Part shown: positions 6,659 to 14,827 of the stretch, one piece after another | Layout of the letters: every line of letters begins with the position of its first letter | Position numbering within the stretch: position 1 is the first letter of the stretch | Assembly (NCBI RefSeq): GCF_027587195.1 | Contig: NZ_JAPDDP010000055.1 | Span: forward strand, 1-50,046 | DNA: 50,046 bases | Direction of reading: 5' to 3' | Source: Solirubrobacter phytolaccae | GTDB lineage: Bacteria; Actinomycetota; Thermoleophilia; Solirubrobacterales; Solirubrobacteraceae | Program-made: the position numbers and the translations under genes | The notes under the pieces: model-generated | What the model was told of the DNA's origin: nothing | The model's database searches: none | What the model saw: only the letters and a program-made list of their open reading frames with translations

Positions 6659-7948
6659 TTACCGCGCGGCGAGCGCGGAAGCGAAGCGCGGCAGCGCGCC
6701 GATGCGGCCCGCGGCCGGCCACTCGCTGAGGAGCGTGTCGGCCCGCTCGGCGAGGGCGGCGTCGACCTTCGGGGAGCCCGCGAGCGGGGCGAGGAGCATG
6801 TCCGGGAGGCGGTTGGGGTCCACGCCGGAGGTCTCGATCGCCGTCTCGGCCATGGCGAGGAGCTCCTCGGCCGGGACGCCCGGGGCCCACAGGAGCAGGC
6901 TTGCGTCGTCCTCGGGGCCGTAGGTGTTGCAGTAGGCCTTCAGGAGGGCGGGGTTCTCGACGAGCTCGTCGGCGAGGGCCAGGGTGGTGTGGCTGCGGGT
7001 CTCGTCGATGTGGACGGGCGCGTCGGGGTCCTCGGACATGATGCGCTCGACGAGGCGGACGAACTTGAGGGGGTCGAAGTCCTCGCCGACGTAGCGGCGG
7101 CGCCAGGCGGTGGCCTCGGTGCGGGCGGCGGTGCGCACGAGCGTCTCGAGGTCGCCGTTGGCGAGGTCGTACGGGTACTGCGCGTAGTCCCAGTAGAGCT
7201 CGGGCCGGTCGGGCATCAGCTTGGGGGTCTCGCCCGGGAAGCCGATCGCCATCACGCCCTGGCCGTAGACGACGGTCGGGACGCCGCGGGCGACCGCGAT
7301 CGTCGGGTAGGTGCCGTCGGCGGCGACGACCGCGTCGGCGCGGTCCATCTCGGTGTTCTGCGCCGAGGTGCGGCCGTTGACGTAGGTGACGCCTTCGGCC
7401 TTCCAGAGGCCGTTCTGCTCGAGCGTGCCGATGTGGCGGACGGTGATCTTGAAGGGGGAGGCGAGGAGCTGCTCGAAGGCCTTGGTGTTCCAGTCGCGCT
7501 GGACGTCGGTCATCGAGCCGTCGCCGTTGGGATGCCACGGCGCGAACACGACGTTGCGGACGTCCTCGCAGGTGCGGAACGGCAACTGGTCGCAGTAGGT
7601 CCAGCCGATGGAGTGGACCTGCGCGGGGTAGTCGATGCGGCGCAGGTACTCGGCGTGGCCGGGGCCGGTCACGAGGTTCGCGAACACGCGCGCGTCCGGC
7701 GCCCACAGGCCCTCATAGCTCAGCTGCGGACCGCCGCCGCCGTGCGGATAGAGGATGATCTTCGCCCCCATCTCCGAGTACGTGTCGAGGAGACGCTTGT
7801 GGAGCAGGTACGGGGGATCGAGGTCGAGCAGCAGGATGTCGACCTCGCCGTCCGGCTGGAACGTGTGCCCAGCCGCGGCGAGTGCGCCGACGAACGCGTG
7901 GGATTTGCGGCCGTGGTCGCGGACTGAGATCTTCAGACGGCGGTTCAT
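6659..7948 (-). CDS. GT-B-fold glycosyltransferase-like protein
   Basis: A 429-residue cytoplasmic protein, family not firmly recognised. The second half has ADAVVAADGTYPTIAVARGV followed by PTVVYGQG, which resembles the nucleotide-binding half of GT-B enzymes such as CDP-glycerol glycerophosphotransferases and sugar epimerases; FAPWHPNGDGS and LYPHGGGG fit a GT-B inter-domain region. A role in surface glycan transfer is inferred from this and from the nearby nonulosonic acid genes. ATG at 7948 is preceded by an AGGAG ribosome-binding site. The gene ends next to the right-hand repeat hairpin. Confidence 0.65.
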   Translation of the reverse strand: MNRRLKISVRDHGRKSHAFVGALAAAGHTFQPDGEVDILLLDLDPPYLLHKRLLDTYSEMGAKIILYPHGGGGPQLSYEGLWAPDARVFANLVTGPGHAEYLRRIDYPAQVHSIGWTYCDQLPFRTCEDVRNVVFAPWHPNGDGSMTDVQRDWNTKAFEQLLASPFKITVRHIGTLEQNGLWKAEGVTYVNGRTSAQNTEMDRADAVVAADGTYPTIAVARGVPTVVYGQGVMAIGFPGETPKLMPDRPELYWDYAQYPYDLANGDLETLVRTAARTEATAWRRRYVGEDFDPLKFVRLVERIMSEDPDAPVHIDETRSHTTLALADELVENPALLKAYCNTYGPEDDASLLLWAPGVPAEELLAMAETAIETSGVDPNRLPDMLLAPLAGSPKVDAALAERADTLLSEWPAAGRIGALPRFASALAAR

Positions 7949-7997
7949 CGAGGCTCCTATCGGCAGCGCGCCGCGGAACCTGAACCATCCGTCGAGC

Positions 7998-9056
7998 TCA
8001 GGTCGTGACGCTCAGGCCATTGCGGTCACCCGCGACGCCGGGCGCGCTGACGCGACCCGCCTCGCTCGTGACCGTACCGATCCGTCGTGTACCCGGATGA
8101 TGCGCGGCGAGCACCTCGGTCGCGGCGTCCGCTTCGGCCTCCGGCACGACCGCGACGAAGCCGCAGCCCATGTTGAAGACCTCCCACGCCTCCGGCACCG
8201 AGACGCCACCGCGCTCGATCAGGAAGGCGATGATCGGCGGCACGGGCAGCGGGTCGGAGACCGCGAAGCCCGCGGACTCGTTGAGGCGCAGCAGGTTCAG
8301 CAGGCCGCCGCCGGTGATGTGCGCGAGGCCGCGCACGTCGACCGCGCTGCGCACGAGCTCCAACGCGGCGCGCACGTAGATCACGGTCGGCTCGAGCAGC
8401 GCGTCGGCGAGCGTGCCGCCCTCGAACGCCTGGTCGAGCGGCAGGCCCTCGACGATCTTGCGCGCGAGCGTGTAGGAGTTCGAGTGCAGGCCGCTCGACG
8501 GCACGCCGATCAGCGCGTCGCCGGGAGCGATCCGCTCGCCCGTGACCATGCCGTCCAGCGCGACGGTGCCGAAGCACGTGGCCGTCAGGTCGAACCCGTT
8601 CGGCGACGGATGGCCGCGGATCAGCTCGGGCAGGATCGCGACCTCGCCGCCCGGGATCTCCACGCCGGCGAGCTCCGCGCCGCGCTTGAGGCCGATCCCG
8701 ATCTGCTCCATCACGGTCGGGTCGGCCTGCTCGACGGCGAGGTAGTCCAGCAGCGCGATCGGCTCCGCGCCGACGCACACCACGTCGTTGACGTTCATCG
8801 CCACGCAGTCGATGCCGACCGTGTCGTAGCGGCCGGTCTGCTCCGCGAGGATCAGCTTGGAGCCGACCCCGTCGGTCCCGACCGCGATGCCGAGGTTCGG
8901 CGCCACCTCGAGCACGGCGGCGTAGTGGCCGCTGGCGAGGCGGGAGCGCGAGGCGCGACCCGGATCGATGGTCTTGAGGACCGACACCAACGCCGTGACG
9001 GCCCGGTCGGCTCCGTGTTGGTCGACTCCTGCCTGGGCGTACGCGTCGGTGCTCAC
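7998..9056 (-). CDS. purM: Phosphoribosylformylglycinamidine cyclo-ligase (AIR synthase)
   Basis: A 352-residue PurM enzyme converting FGAM to AIR in purine biosynthesis with ATP. Family signatures are VGTDGVGSKL (~residue 60), AMNVNDVVCVGAEP (~85), GVPSSGLHSNSYTLAR (~190) and AHITGGGLLNLLR (~260). Length is normal. The GTG start overlaps the stop of uppP by 4 bp (GTGA), so it is translationally coupled to a cell-envelope gene; no other purine gene is in the window. Confidence 0.96.
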   Translation of the reverse strand: MSTDAYAQAGVDQHGADRAVTALVSVLKTIDPGRASRSRLASGHYAAVLEVAPNLGIAVGTDGVGSKLILAEQTGRYDTVGIDCVAMNVNDVVCVGAEPIALLDYLAVEQADPTVMEQIGIGLKRGAELAGVEIPGGEVAILPELIRGHPSPNGFDLTATCFGTVALDGMVTGERIAPGDALIGVPSSGLHSNSYTLARKIVEGLPLDQAFEGGTLADALLEPTVIYVRAALELVRSAVDVRGLAHITGGGLLNLLRLNESAGFAVSDPLPVPPIIAFLIERGGVSVPEAWEVFNMGCGFVAVVPEAEADAATEVLAAHHPGTRRIGTVTSEAGRVSAPGVAGDRNGLSVTT

Positions 9057-9817
9057 GCGTGCCGACGGTAGCGCACGGCCAGGATCGCTCCCGCGAGCCC
9101 TACCCGTTCGGCCGCGAACGGCCACAGCGGCCCGCGCTCGAGCCCGAACGCCTTCAGCGCGGCCCGCGTGCCGATCAGCGACGCGGCGACGCCGGTCGCG
9201 AGGACCGCTCGATCGGCGGTCTTCCGGCCGCGCCAGGCCTTGAGCGCGGTCGCGCCGACGAGTACGGGCCCGGCGACCCCGAACGACAGCCGCGAGGCCT
9301 CGGCCCGCGAGTACCCGAGCGCCCGCGCGGCGGCGAGCGTCGCGCCGGACCGCGACACGCCCGGGATGAGCGCCGCGGCCTGGGCCAGGCCGAGCGCGAG
9401 GCCGGGCTGGAACGCGTCGCCGCGCTCCCGCGGCCCGCACCCGCCTTCACCCCCGGCGATGTCAGCGGCCGCCAGCGCGGCGGCGCCGAGCAGGAGCCCG
9501 GCGACCAGTCCGCCCATCCGCTCCTCGATCGCCCGCTCGAACAGCCCGCCGACGATCACGGGCGGAGCCAGCGACAACGCGAGCGTCTTCGCATCCGGCA
9601 GCAACCGCAGCAGCTCGGGCGCGAGCGCCAGCGCCGCGCCCGTGTGCAGCGCGACCTCGAGCTCCTTGCGGCGCGCCGCGTCCCACCCGGCCACGTCCCA
9701 CCCCAGCAGCTCCGGCACCGCCGCGACGTGCGCGGACGAGGACACCGGCAGCAGCTCGGCGACGCCCTGGATCAGGCCCAGGGCGGCGACCTGCGCGAGC
9801 TCAGGCGGACGTCGCAT
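9053..9817 (-). CDS. uppP: Undecaprenyl-diphosphatase (BacA/UppP family)
   Basis: A 254-residue polytopic membrane phosphatase that recycles undecaprenyl diphosphate for cell wall and glycan export. Both active-site signatures are present: GLIQGVAELLPVSSSAHV (Glu/Ser motif, ~residues 14-31) and LIPGVSRSGATL (~residue 150). The loop between is Gly/Ala-rich and hydrophobic segments continue to the C-terminus. It overlaps the upstream DedA gene by 17 bp and the downstream purM by 4 bp. Confidence 0.94.
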   Translation of the reverse strand: MRRPPELAQVAALGLIQGVAELLPVSSSAHVAAVPELLGWDVAGWDAARRKELEVALHTGAALALAPELLRLLPDAKTLALSLAPPVIVGGLFERAIEERMGGLVAGLLLGAAALAAADIAGGEGGCGPRERGDAFQPGLALGLAQAAALIPGVSRSGATLAAARALGYSRAEASRLSFGVAGPVLVGATALKAWRGRKTADRAVLATGVAASLIGTRAALKAFGLERGPLWPFAAERVGLAGAILAVRYRRHA

Positions 9818-10451
9818 CCGCGGCCGCGTCGGCGTTCCCGCGCCCGCGCCGCCAGCGGAAGAAGAGCCAGATCGCGCCGAGGATGATCAGCGCGACGACC
9901 GCGTAGTCGATGTAGTGCAGGTTGTCCTTCCAGGACTCCCAACGGTCACCGGCCTGCTGGCCGATGAAGACGAGCATGAAGACCCACGGGATGCAGCCGA
10001 GCGTCGTCAGGACCGTGAAGCGCCAGAACGGCATCTTCGCGACGCCGGCCGGCAGCGAGATGAACGTGCGGATGATCGGCAGCATGCGCGAGAAGAACAC
10101 GGTCGCGTCGCCGTACTTCTCGAACCAGTTGTCCGCCCACGTGAGGTGGTGCGGCTTGATGAAGACCTTGCGCCCGTGCTTCTCGATCAGGTCCACGCGC
10201 CCGAAGTAGCCGACCGCGTACGCGATCCAGGACCCGACGACGTTCGCCGCCACGCCGACGAAGGTCGCCAGGAAGAGCGAGTACTCGCCCTCGGCGACGT
10301 TGAAGCCGGCGAACAGCATCGTCGCCTCGGACGGGATCGGCAGGCATGCGCTCTCGCCCAGCATGAGCAAGAACACGCCGACCAGCCCCATCTCGCGGAC
10401 GACGTCCACGGCGAAGTTGACGATCGGATCGGTTATGGACGCGACGAGCAC
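9801..10451 (-). CDS. DedA family membrane protein
   Basis: A 216-residue DedA/SNARE-associated-family membrane protein. Features are ESACLPIPSEAT near residue 30, AYAVGYFGR, and the conserved FFSRMLPIIRTFISLPAG (~residue 130). Some DedA members are reported undecaprenyl-phosphate flippases, which would fit the adjacent UppP. The GTG at 10451 is preferred because a TACTCT box lies 7 nt upstream; a TTG at 10484 (11 residues longer) would overlap the STAS gene. A basic C-terminal tail (RWRRGRG) follows the last membrane segment. Confidence 0.92.
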   Translation of the reverse strand: MLVASITDPIVNFAVDVVREMGLVGVFLLMLGESACLPIPSEATMLFAGFNVAEGEYSLFLATFVGVAANVVGSWIAYAVGYFGRVDLIEKHGRKVFIKPHHLTWADNWFEKYGDATVFFSRMLPIIRTFISLPAGVAKMPFWRFTVLTTLGCIPWVFMLVFIGQQAGDRWESWKDNLHYIDYAVVALIILGAIWLFFRWRRGRGNADAAADATSA

Positions 10452-10458
10452 GGCGCCC

Positions 10459-10464
10459 AGAGTA
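10459..10464 (-). promoter_or_regulatory. -10 box deciding the DedA start
   Basis: TACTCT on the minus strand, 7 nt before the GTG at 10451; it supports a leaderless DedA-uppP-purM transcript starting at that codon. Confidence 0.4.
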
Positions 10465-10470
10465 GAGAAG

Positions 10471-10926
10471 CTAGTTGGGTTCAATCCTGGGAAGTGTCAA
10501 AGAGTTGATCCGCTGCTTGGCGCGGCGGATGTCCGTCTTCGGGCGCAACATCTTCAGGATCATCACGGCCTGGTCGACGTTCGCGGCCACGGCCGGGCGG
10601 TGGGCGACGTCGTAGGCGGCGAGTCGTTGCGCGACGTGGCGCTGGGCACCCGCGACGATCAGCTCGCCCTTGCGTGAGCGCAGCGCGCCCGCGGCGTCGA
10701 CGAGGCCTTCGAGCACGAGGTCGGAGACGACGGCCGCCTCGCTGAGGTCGAGGATGAGCCAGCGCACCCCGGCGGCCAGCGCGCCCTCGATCCGGCGGTT
10801 CAGCTCGGAGGTGTCCTCCAGCGCGCCCACGACATCGATCTGATGCACGACGTCGTCGAGCCGGTGCTCCTTGAACCCAACGGAGCCCGGCTTCGGTACG
10901 GCTCGCAGGGACTGAGACGTGAACAT
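10471..10926 (-). CDS. STAS-domain protein (anti-sigma-factor antagonist-like)
   Basis: A 151-residue protein with one STAS domain (~residues 18-115): VHQIDVVGALEDTSELNRRI, then WLILDLSEAAVVSDLVLEGL. In anti-sigma antagonists the serine phosphorylated by the partner kinase lies in a DSxG loop; here the loop reads VVSDLV, so a serine is present but the context is altered. The C-terminal 35 residues are basic. No anti-sigma kinase gene is adjacent. A possible TACGCT -10 box lies about 33 nt upstream (10959-10964, minus strand). Confidence 0.8.
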   Translation of the reverse strand: MFTSQSLRAVPKPGSVGFKEHRLDDVVHQIDVVGALEDTSELNRRIEGALAAGVRWLILDLSEAAVVSDLVLEGLVDAAGALRSRKGELIVAGAQRHVAQRLAAYDVAHRPAVAANVDQAVMILKMLRPKTDIRRAKQRINSLTLPRIEPN

Positions 10927-11004
10927 GGCTGGACGGTGCGGCGCGGGCCGGCTCTGAGAGCGTATGGCGCGCGCCGCGTGGCCGTCAAGCCTGCAAGTCG
11001 GGGA

Positions 11005-11811
11005 TCAGCCGACGAGGGAGCCGGTGAACGGCTCGGTGCCCGCCGCGAGCGAGACCTGCGGGCCGCCGTGGGCGCGGGCGTACGCGAGCGCCTTGGGCAG
11101 GTCGGAGACGCCGTTGGAGGCGACGACCGGCGCGAGCTGGAGCGTCGACAGCACGCCGAACGCGTTGCCCTTGGCGTCCATGAAGCCGCTGCCCGAGTCG
11201 CCCGGGATGCCCGGCGTGACCGTGTAGACGAGGTGCGTCCAGCCGCCGCCGGAGGCGCCGAGGCTCTTGCCGATCTTCGGCGACAGCAGCGTGATGCCCT
11301 GGCGCAGCGAGGAGTTGCCGTACGTGTAGACCGTGTCCAGCGTCGCGGTGGTCGTGCCGAGCGCGGTCGGGCCGCCGAGCGTCGGGACCGACGGGTTGAC
11401 CTTGCCGTAGTCGGCCGGGTCGAGCTTGATCAGCGCGAAGTCGTTGTAGGCGCAGGTGTCGGGATCGGTCTCGCCGGCCGCCTGCATCGCCGTCCAGCTG
11501 TTGTAGACGAGCGTGCCGGGCTTGGACGCGCCCGTGACCTCGACCGCGGTGCCGTTCGGCAGGCTCTGCGTCGCGCAGCCGTCCGTGTCGGTCTGGCCGC
11601 CGGTGCCCGAGCAGTGCGCAGCCTGGCCGATGTAGACGTCGGATCCGTCGTTGAAGATGAAGTTCGCGGTGCACTGGGCACCGTCCGTGTACGTCTGAAC
11701 GCCCGGATGAACCGTGGCGGAGGAGGCGGGGGCCCAGGACTGGGCGGAAGCGGACGAAGCGCCGATGAGCGACAGCGCAACGGCGAGTCCGGTGATGAGG
11801 CGCTTGTTCAT
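11005..11811 (-). CDS. Secreted trypsin-like serine protease (S1 family)
   Basis: A 268-residue exported protease. Residues 1-23 form a signal peptide ending ASSASA-QS. The chymotrypsin-fold triad is visible: His66 in GQAAHC, Asp124 in NDFALIKLD, Ser206 in PGDSGSGF. The overall build resembles small actinobacterial secreted S1 proteases, without a long propeptide. It is a single-gene unit divergent from the surface glycan region. No palindrome like those at 24482 and 39676 is seen upstream. Confidence 0.9.
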   Translation of the reverse strand: MNKRLITGLAVALSLIGASSASAQSWAPASSATVHPGVQTYTDGAQCTANFIFNDGSDVYIGQAAHCSGTGGQTDTDGCATQSLPNGTAVEVTGASKPGTLVYNSWTAMQAAGETDPDTCAYNDFALIKLDPADYGKVNPSVPTLGGPTALGTTTATLDTVYTYGNSSLRQGITLLSPKIGKSLGASGGGWTHLVYTVTPGIPGDSGSGFMDAKGNAFGVLSTLQLAPVVASNGVSDLPKALAYARAHGGPQVSLAAGTEPFTGSLVG

Positions 11812-11851
11812 ATCCGCACGAACGACGGTCCGAATGAGAACTTGCGGTAAC

Positions 11852-11857
11852 TAGAGT
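11852..11857 (+). promoter_or_regulatory. -10 box of the DUF354 gene
   Basis: TAGAGT lies 8 nt before the TTG at 11866 and supports that start. No clear -35. Confidence 0.35.
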
Positions 11858-11865
11858 GGTCCGCC

Positions 11866-12861
11866 TTGCGCGTCTGGATCGACCTCACCAACTCGCCGCA
11901 CGTGCTCGTCATGCGGCCCGTGATCGAGGAGCTCCGGAGCCGCGGCGACGAGGTGCTGATCACCGCGCGGGACTTCGCGCAGACGCTCGGCCTGCTCGAG
12001 CGCTTCCGGCTCGATCACACGGCGATCGGCCACCACCGCGGCGGCAAGCTGGCGGCGAAGGGGCTCGGGCTGCTGTCGCGCTCGGGCGCGCTCACGCGCT
12101 GGGCGAGCGGACGCGGGATCGACCTCGCGCTCGGCCACGGCTCAAATGACATCTCGGTCGCGGCGAAGCTGCTGCAGATCCCGTCCGTCACCGCGTTCGA
12201 CTACGAGTGGGCGCGCCAGCAGCACGCGATCAACTGCCGGCTGGCGTCGGGGATCGTCGTCCCGGACGTGATCCCCTTCGACCGCCTCGCCCAGTACGGG
12301 GCGACGGAGCGCAAGATCCGCGCCTACGCGGGCCTGAAGGAGGAGTACTACCTCGCGGATTTCGAGCCCGACCCCGCCGTGCTGGCGGAGCTCTCCCTCG
12401 ACCCCGCGCAGCCGATCGCGGTCGTGCGCACGCCGCCGGCGGTCTCGCTCTACCACCGCTTCGACGCGCCCGTGTTCACGCAGGTCCTGCACCGCCTGAA
12501 GGGCGGCCAGGTCGTCGTGCTGCCGCGCACGGAGGAGCAGCGGGCCGAGCTCGCGCGCGAGGGCGGGTTCATCGTCCCGGAGCGCGCGATCGACGCGCAG
12601 TCGCTGATCGCGTACGCCGACCTCGTGATCTCGGCCGGCGGCACGATGAACCGCGAGGCGGTCGCGCTCGGCACGCCGGTGTGGACGACGTTCGAAGGCC
12701 GCCTCGGCGCCGTCGACGAGGCGCTGATCGCGTCCGGCCGGCTGCGCCATCTCGAGCGCGCGGAGGACGTCGTGTTCGAGAAGCGCGACGCCGCGAGCGC
12801 GGCCGAACGCATCCGGCGGGACCCGAAGGTGTTCACCGACCTCTTCGTTGGGGCGCGTTAG
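11866..12861 (+). CDS. DUF354 family glycosyltransferase-like protein
   Basis: A 331-residue DUF354 protein, a GT-B-fold family common in archaeal and bacterial surface glycan loci. MRVWIDLTNSPHVLVMRPV at the N-terminus is the family hallmark, and the C-terminal SAGGTMNREAVALGTPVWT corresponds to a nucleotide-sugar-binding loop. TTG start. Donor and acceptor are unknown. The next gene encodes a membrane UDP-sugar dehydratase 41 nt downstream with its own promoter-like box. Confidence 0.85.
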   Translation: MRVWIDLTNSPHVLVMRPVIEELRSRGDEVLITARDFAQTLGLLERFRLDHTAIGHHRGGKLAAKGLGLLSRSGALTRWASGRGIDLALGHGSNDISVAAKLLQIPSVTAFDYEWARQQHAINCRLASGIVVPDVIPFDRLAQYGATERKIRAYAGLKEEYYLADFEPDPAVLAELSLDPAQPIAVVRTPPAVSLYHRFDAPVFTQVLHRLKGGQVVVLPRTEEQRAELAREGGFIVPERAIDAQSLIAYADLVISAGGTMNREAVALGTPVWTTFEGRLGAVDEALIASGRLRHLERAEDVVFEKRDAASAAERIRRDPKVFTDLFVGAR

Positions 12862-12889
12862 CGCCGCGTCTTCGCGCCGCGCTGCCCAA

Positions 12890-12895
12890 TACACT
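12890..12895 (+). promoter_or_regulatory. -10 box of the CapD/PglF-like gene
   Basis: TACACT, 7 nt before the ATG at 12903; consistent with leaderless initiation. Confidence 0.4.
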
Positions 12896-12902
12896 GCTCC
12901 AG

Positions 12903-14807
12903 ATGCGCCGCCGGCTCCGTACCGCGGCCTTTCCGATCCACCGCCACTCCGTTCCACAGGTGGTGCTGGACGCGGGGCTGGTCGCGCTGGCTTATTACCT
13001 CGCTTACTCGCTGCGGTTCGACGGCGAGTTGCCGTCGCGGTACTCGGACCTGTTGTGGCGGACGATCACGTTCGCGATCTTCGGGTCGCTGTTCTGCTTC
13101 GCGATCGTCGGCATGTACCGGCACTGGATGCGGTACTCCTCCCAGCGCGAGTACCTGAAGATCGCCGAGGGCACCGTCCTGGCGGTGCTCGTGCTGGTCG
13201 GCTACGTCGCGATCGTCCAGCCCGTGATGCTGACGTCGACGCCCGACGGCCTGCGCCCGCTGTCGATCCCGGCCAGCGTGCTCGTGCTCTACGGGCTGCT
13301 GCTGGGCGCGCTGCTCACCGGCTCGCGCTTCGTCGCGCACCTGATCTTCATGCGCGGGATCTCGGGCTGGCGCACGCGCCGCGACGGCCGCAAGGTGCTG
13401 ATCGTCGGCGCCGGCGACGGCGGCCACCTGCTGTACGCGGAGCTGCGCAAGAACCCGGACCTCGGCTACCGCCCGATCGGCTACGTCGACGACAACAAGA
13501 AGGGCTCCGACATCCTCGGGACGACCTTCGAGCTCGACGAGGTGCTCGAGGACGTCGAGCCGGACGAAGTCATGATCGCGATCCCGTCGGCGTCCGGCGA
13601 GCTGCGCGGCCGCGTCGTCCGCGCCTGCCGCGAGCAGGGCGTGCCGGTGCGCACGGTCCCGACCGTGTTCGAGCTGCTCCAGGGCGGCAACCACCTGACG
13701 CGCCAGCTGCGCGAGGTGCGCGTCGAGGACGTGCTCGGCCGCAACCCGGTGCGGATGGAGATCGAGTCCGTCGGCAACTACCTGCGTGACCAGCGCGTGC
13801 TGGTCACGGGCGCGGGCGGCTCGATCGGCTCGGAGATCTGCCGACAGATCGCCCGCGTGAACCCGAGCCGGCTCGTCCTCGTGGACCACAGCGAGGCGAA
13901 CCTGTTCGAGATCGAGCGCGAGCTCGTCGGCGAGCGTCACGTGCTCACCTCGGTCTCCGTCCTCGCGGACGTCAAGGACGAGGAGCGGATGCGCGAGGTG
14001 TTCGCCGAGCACCAGCCCGAGATCGTCTTCCACGCCGCCGCCTACAAGCACGTGGGCCTGATGGAGTCCAACCCGATCGAGGCCGTGCGCAACAACGCGC
14101 TCGCCACGCGCGCCCTGACGACCGTCGCCGGCGAGGCGGGCGTCCAGACCTTCGTGCTCATCTCCACGGACAAGGCGGTCGCGCCGGCCACGGTCATGGG
14201 TGCGTCGAAGGCGCTCGCCGAGTGGGCGATGGAGGCGGCGAACACGCACTTCCCGGAGACCAGCTTCTGCGCGGTGCGCTTCGGCAACGTGCTCGGCTCC
14301 TCGGGCTCGGTCGTCCCGATCTTCCGGCGCCAGATCGCGGCGGGCGGTCCGCTGACGGTCACCGACCCGGAGATGACCCGCTTCTTCATGACGATCCCCG
14401 AGGCGGTCCAGCTCGTCATCCGCTCGGGCTCGCTGTCCAACGGCGGCGAGGTGTACGCGCTGGACATGGGCGAGCCCGTCTCGATCATGGGGCTGGCAAA
14501 GCAGATGGTCGAGTTCTCGGGCCTGCAGGTCGGCCGCGACATCGGCATCGAGATCGTCGGCCGGCGTCCGGGCGAGAAGTTGCACGAGCAGCTCTTCAAC
14601 TCCTACGAGACGCCCGAGCCGACCCCCGCGGAGAAGATCCGCCGAGCGGCCCGTCCGGCCGTGGATCCCGCGTGGGTGGACTACGTCTTCGACAAGGTCG
14701 CGCTGCTCGTGGCAGAGGGCGACGCGGCCGCGCTGGCGGTCGCCGTGGCGGAGCTCTCGACCGGCCGCGCGACGCCCGCGGAACCTTCCGGGGGCACGGC
14801 CTCCTAG
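12903..14807 (+). CDS. Membrane UDP-N-acetylhexosamine 4,6-dehydratase (PglF/WbpM/CapD-like)
   Basis: A 634-residue protein with 4-5 N-terminal membrane segments (residues ~18-150), a CoA-binding-like Rossmann domain (VGAGDGG at 168-174) and an extended SDR domain (GAGGSIG at 303-309, FHAAAYKHV ~377). The catalytic segment STDKAVAPATVMGASK has Met432-x-x-x-Lys436, the SMK form that replaces YxxxK in this dehydratase class. It makes UDP-4-keto-6-deoxy-HexNAc at the membrane, feeding bacillosamine/legionaminic- or quinovosamine-type sugars (product inferred). Confidence 0.93.
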   Translation: MRRRLRTAAFPIHRHSVPQVVLDAGLVALAYYLAYSLRFDGELPSRYSDLLWRTITFAIFGSLFCFAIVGMYRHWMRYSSQREYLKIAEGTVLAVLVLVGYVAIVQPVMLTSTPDGLRPLSIPASVLVLYGLLLGALLTGSRFVAHLIFMRGISGWRTRRDGRKVLIVGAGDGGHLLYAELRKNPDLGYRPIGYVDDNKKGSDILGTTFELDEVLEDVEPDEVMIAIPSASGELRGRVVRACREQGVPVRTVPTVFELLQGGNHLTRQLREVRVEDVLGRNPVRMEIESVGNYLRDQRVLVTGAGGSIGSEICRQIARVNPSRLVLVDHSEANLFEIERELVGERHVLTSVSVLADVKDEERMREVFAEHQPEIVFHAAAYKHVGLMESNPIEAVRNNALATRALTTVAGEAGVQTFVLISTDKAVAPATVMGASKALAEWAMEAANTHFPETSFCAVRFGNVLGSSGSVVPIFRRQIAAGGPLTVTDPEMTRFFMTIPEAVQLVIRSGSLSNGGEVYALDMGEPVSIMGLAKQMVEFSGLQVGRDIGIEIVGRRPGEKLHEQLFNSYETPEPTPAEKIRRAARPAVDPAWVDYVFDKVALLVAEGDAAALAVAVAELSTGRATPAEPSGGTAS

Positions 14808-14827
14808 ACTTCTGGGCTCCGGCTCCC

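Noticed and set aside
10981-11000. GTCAAG-containing sequence as a further copy of the repeat hairpin
   Set aside because: Only six bases match and there is no opposite arm.
12207-12902. Long upstream extension of the PglF/CapD-like frame
   Set aside because: It runs through the DUF354 gene in another frame; the ATG at 12903 matches the start of the membrane domain and has a -10 box.
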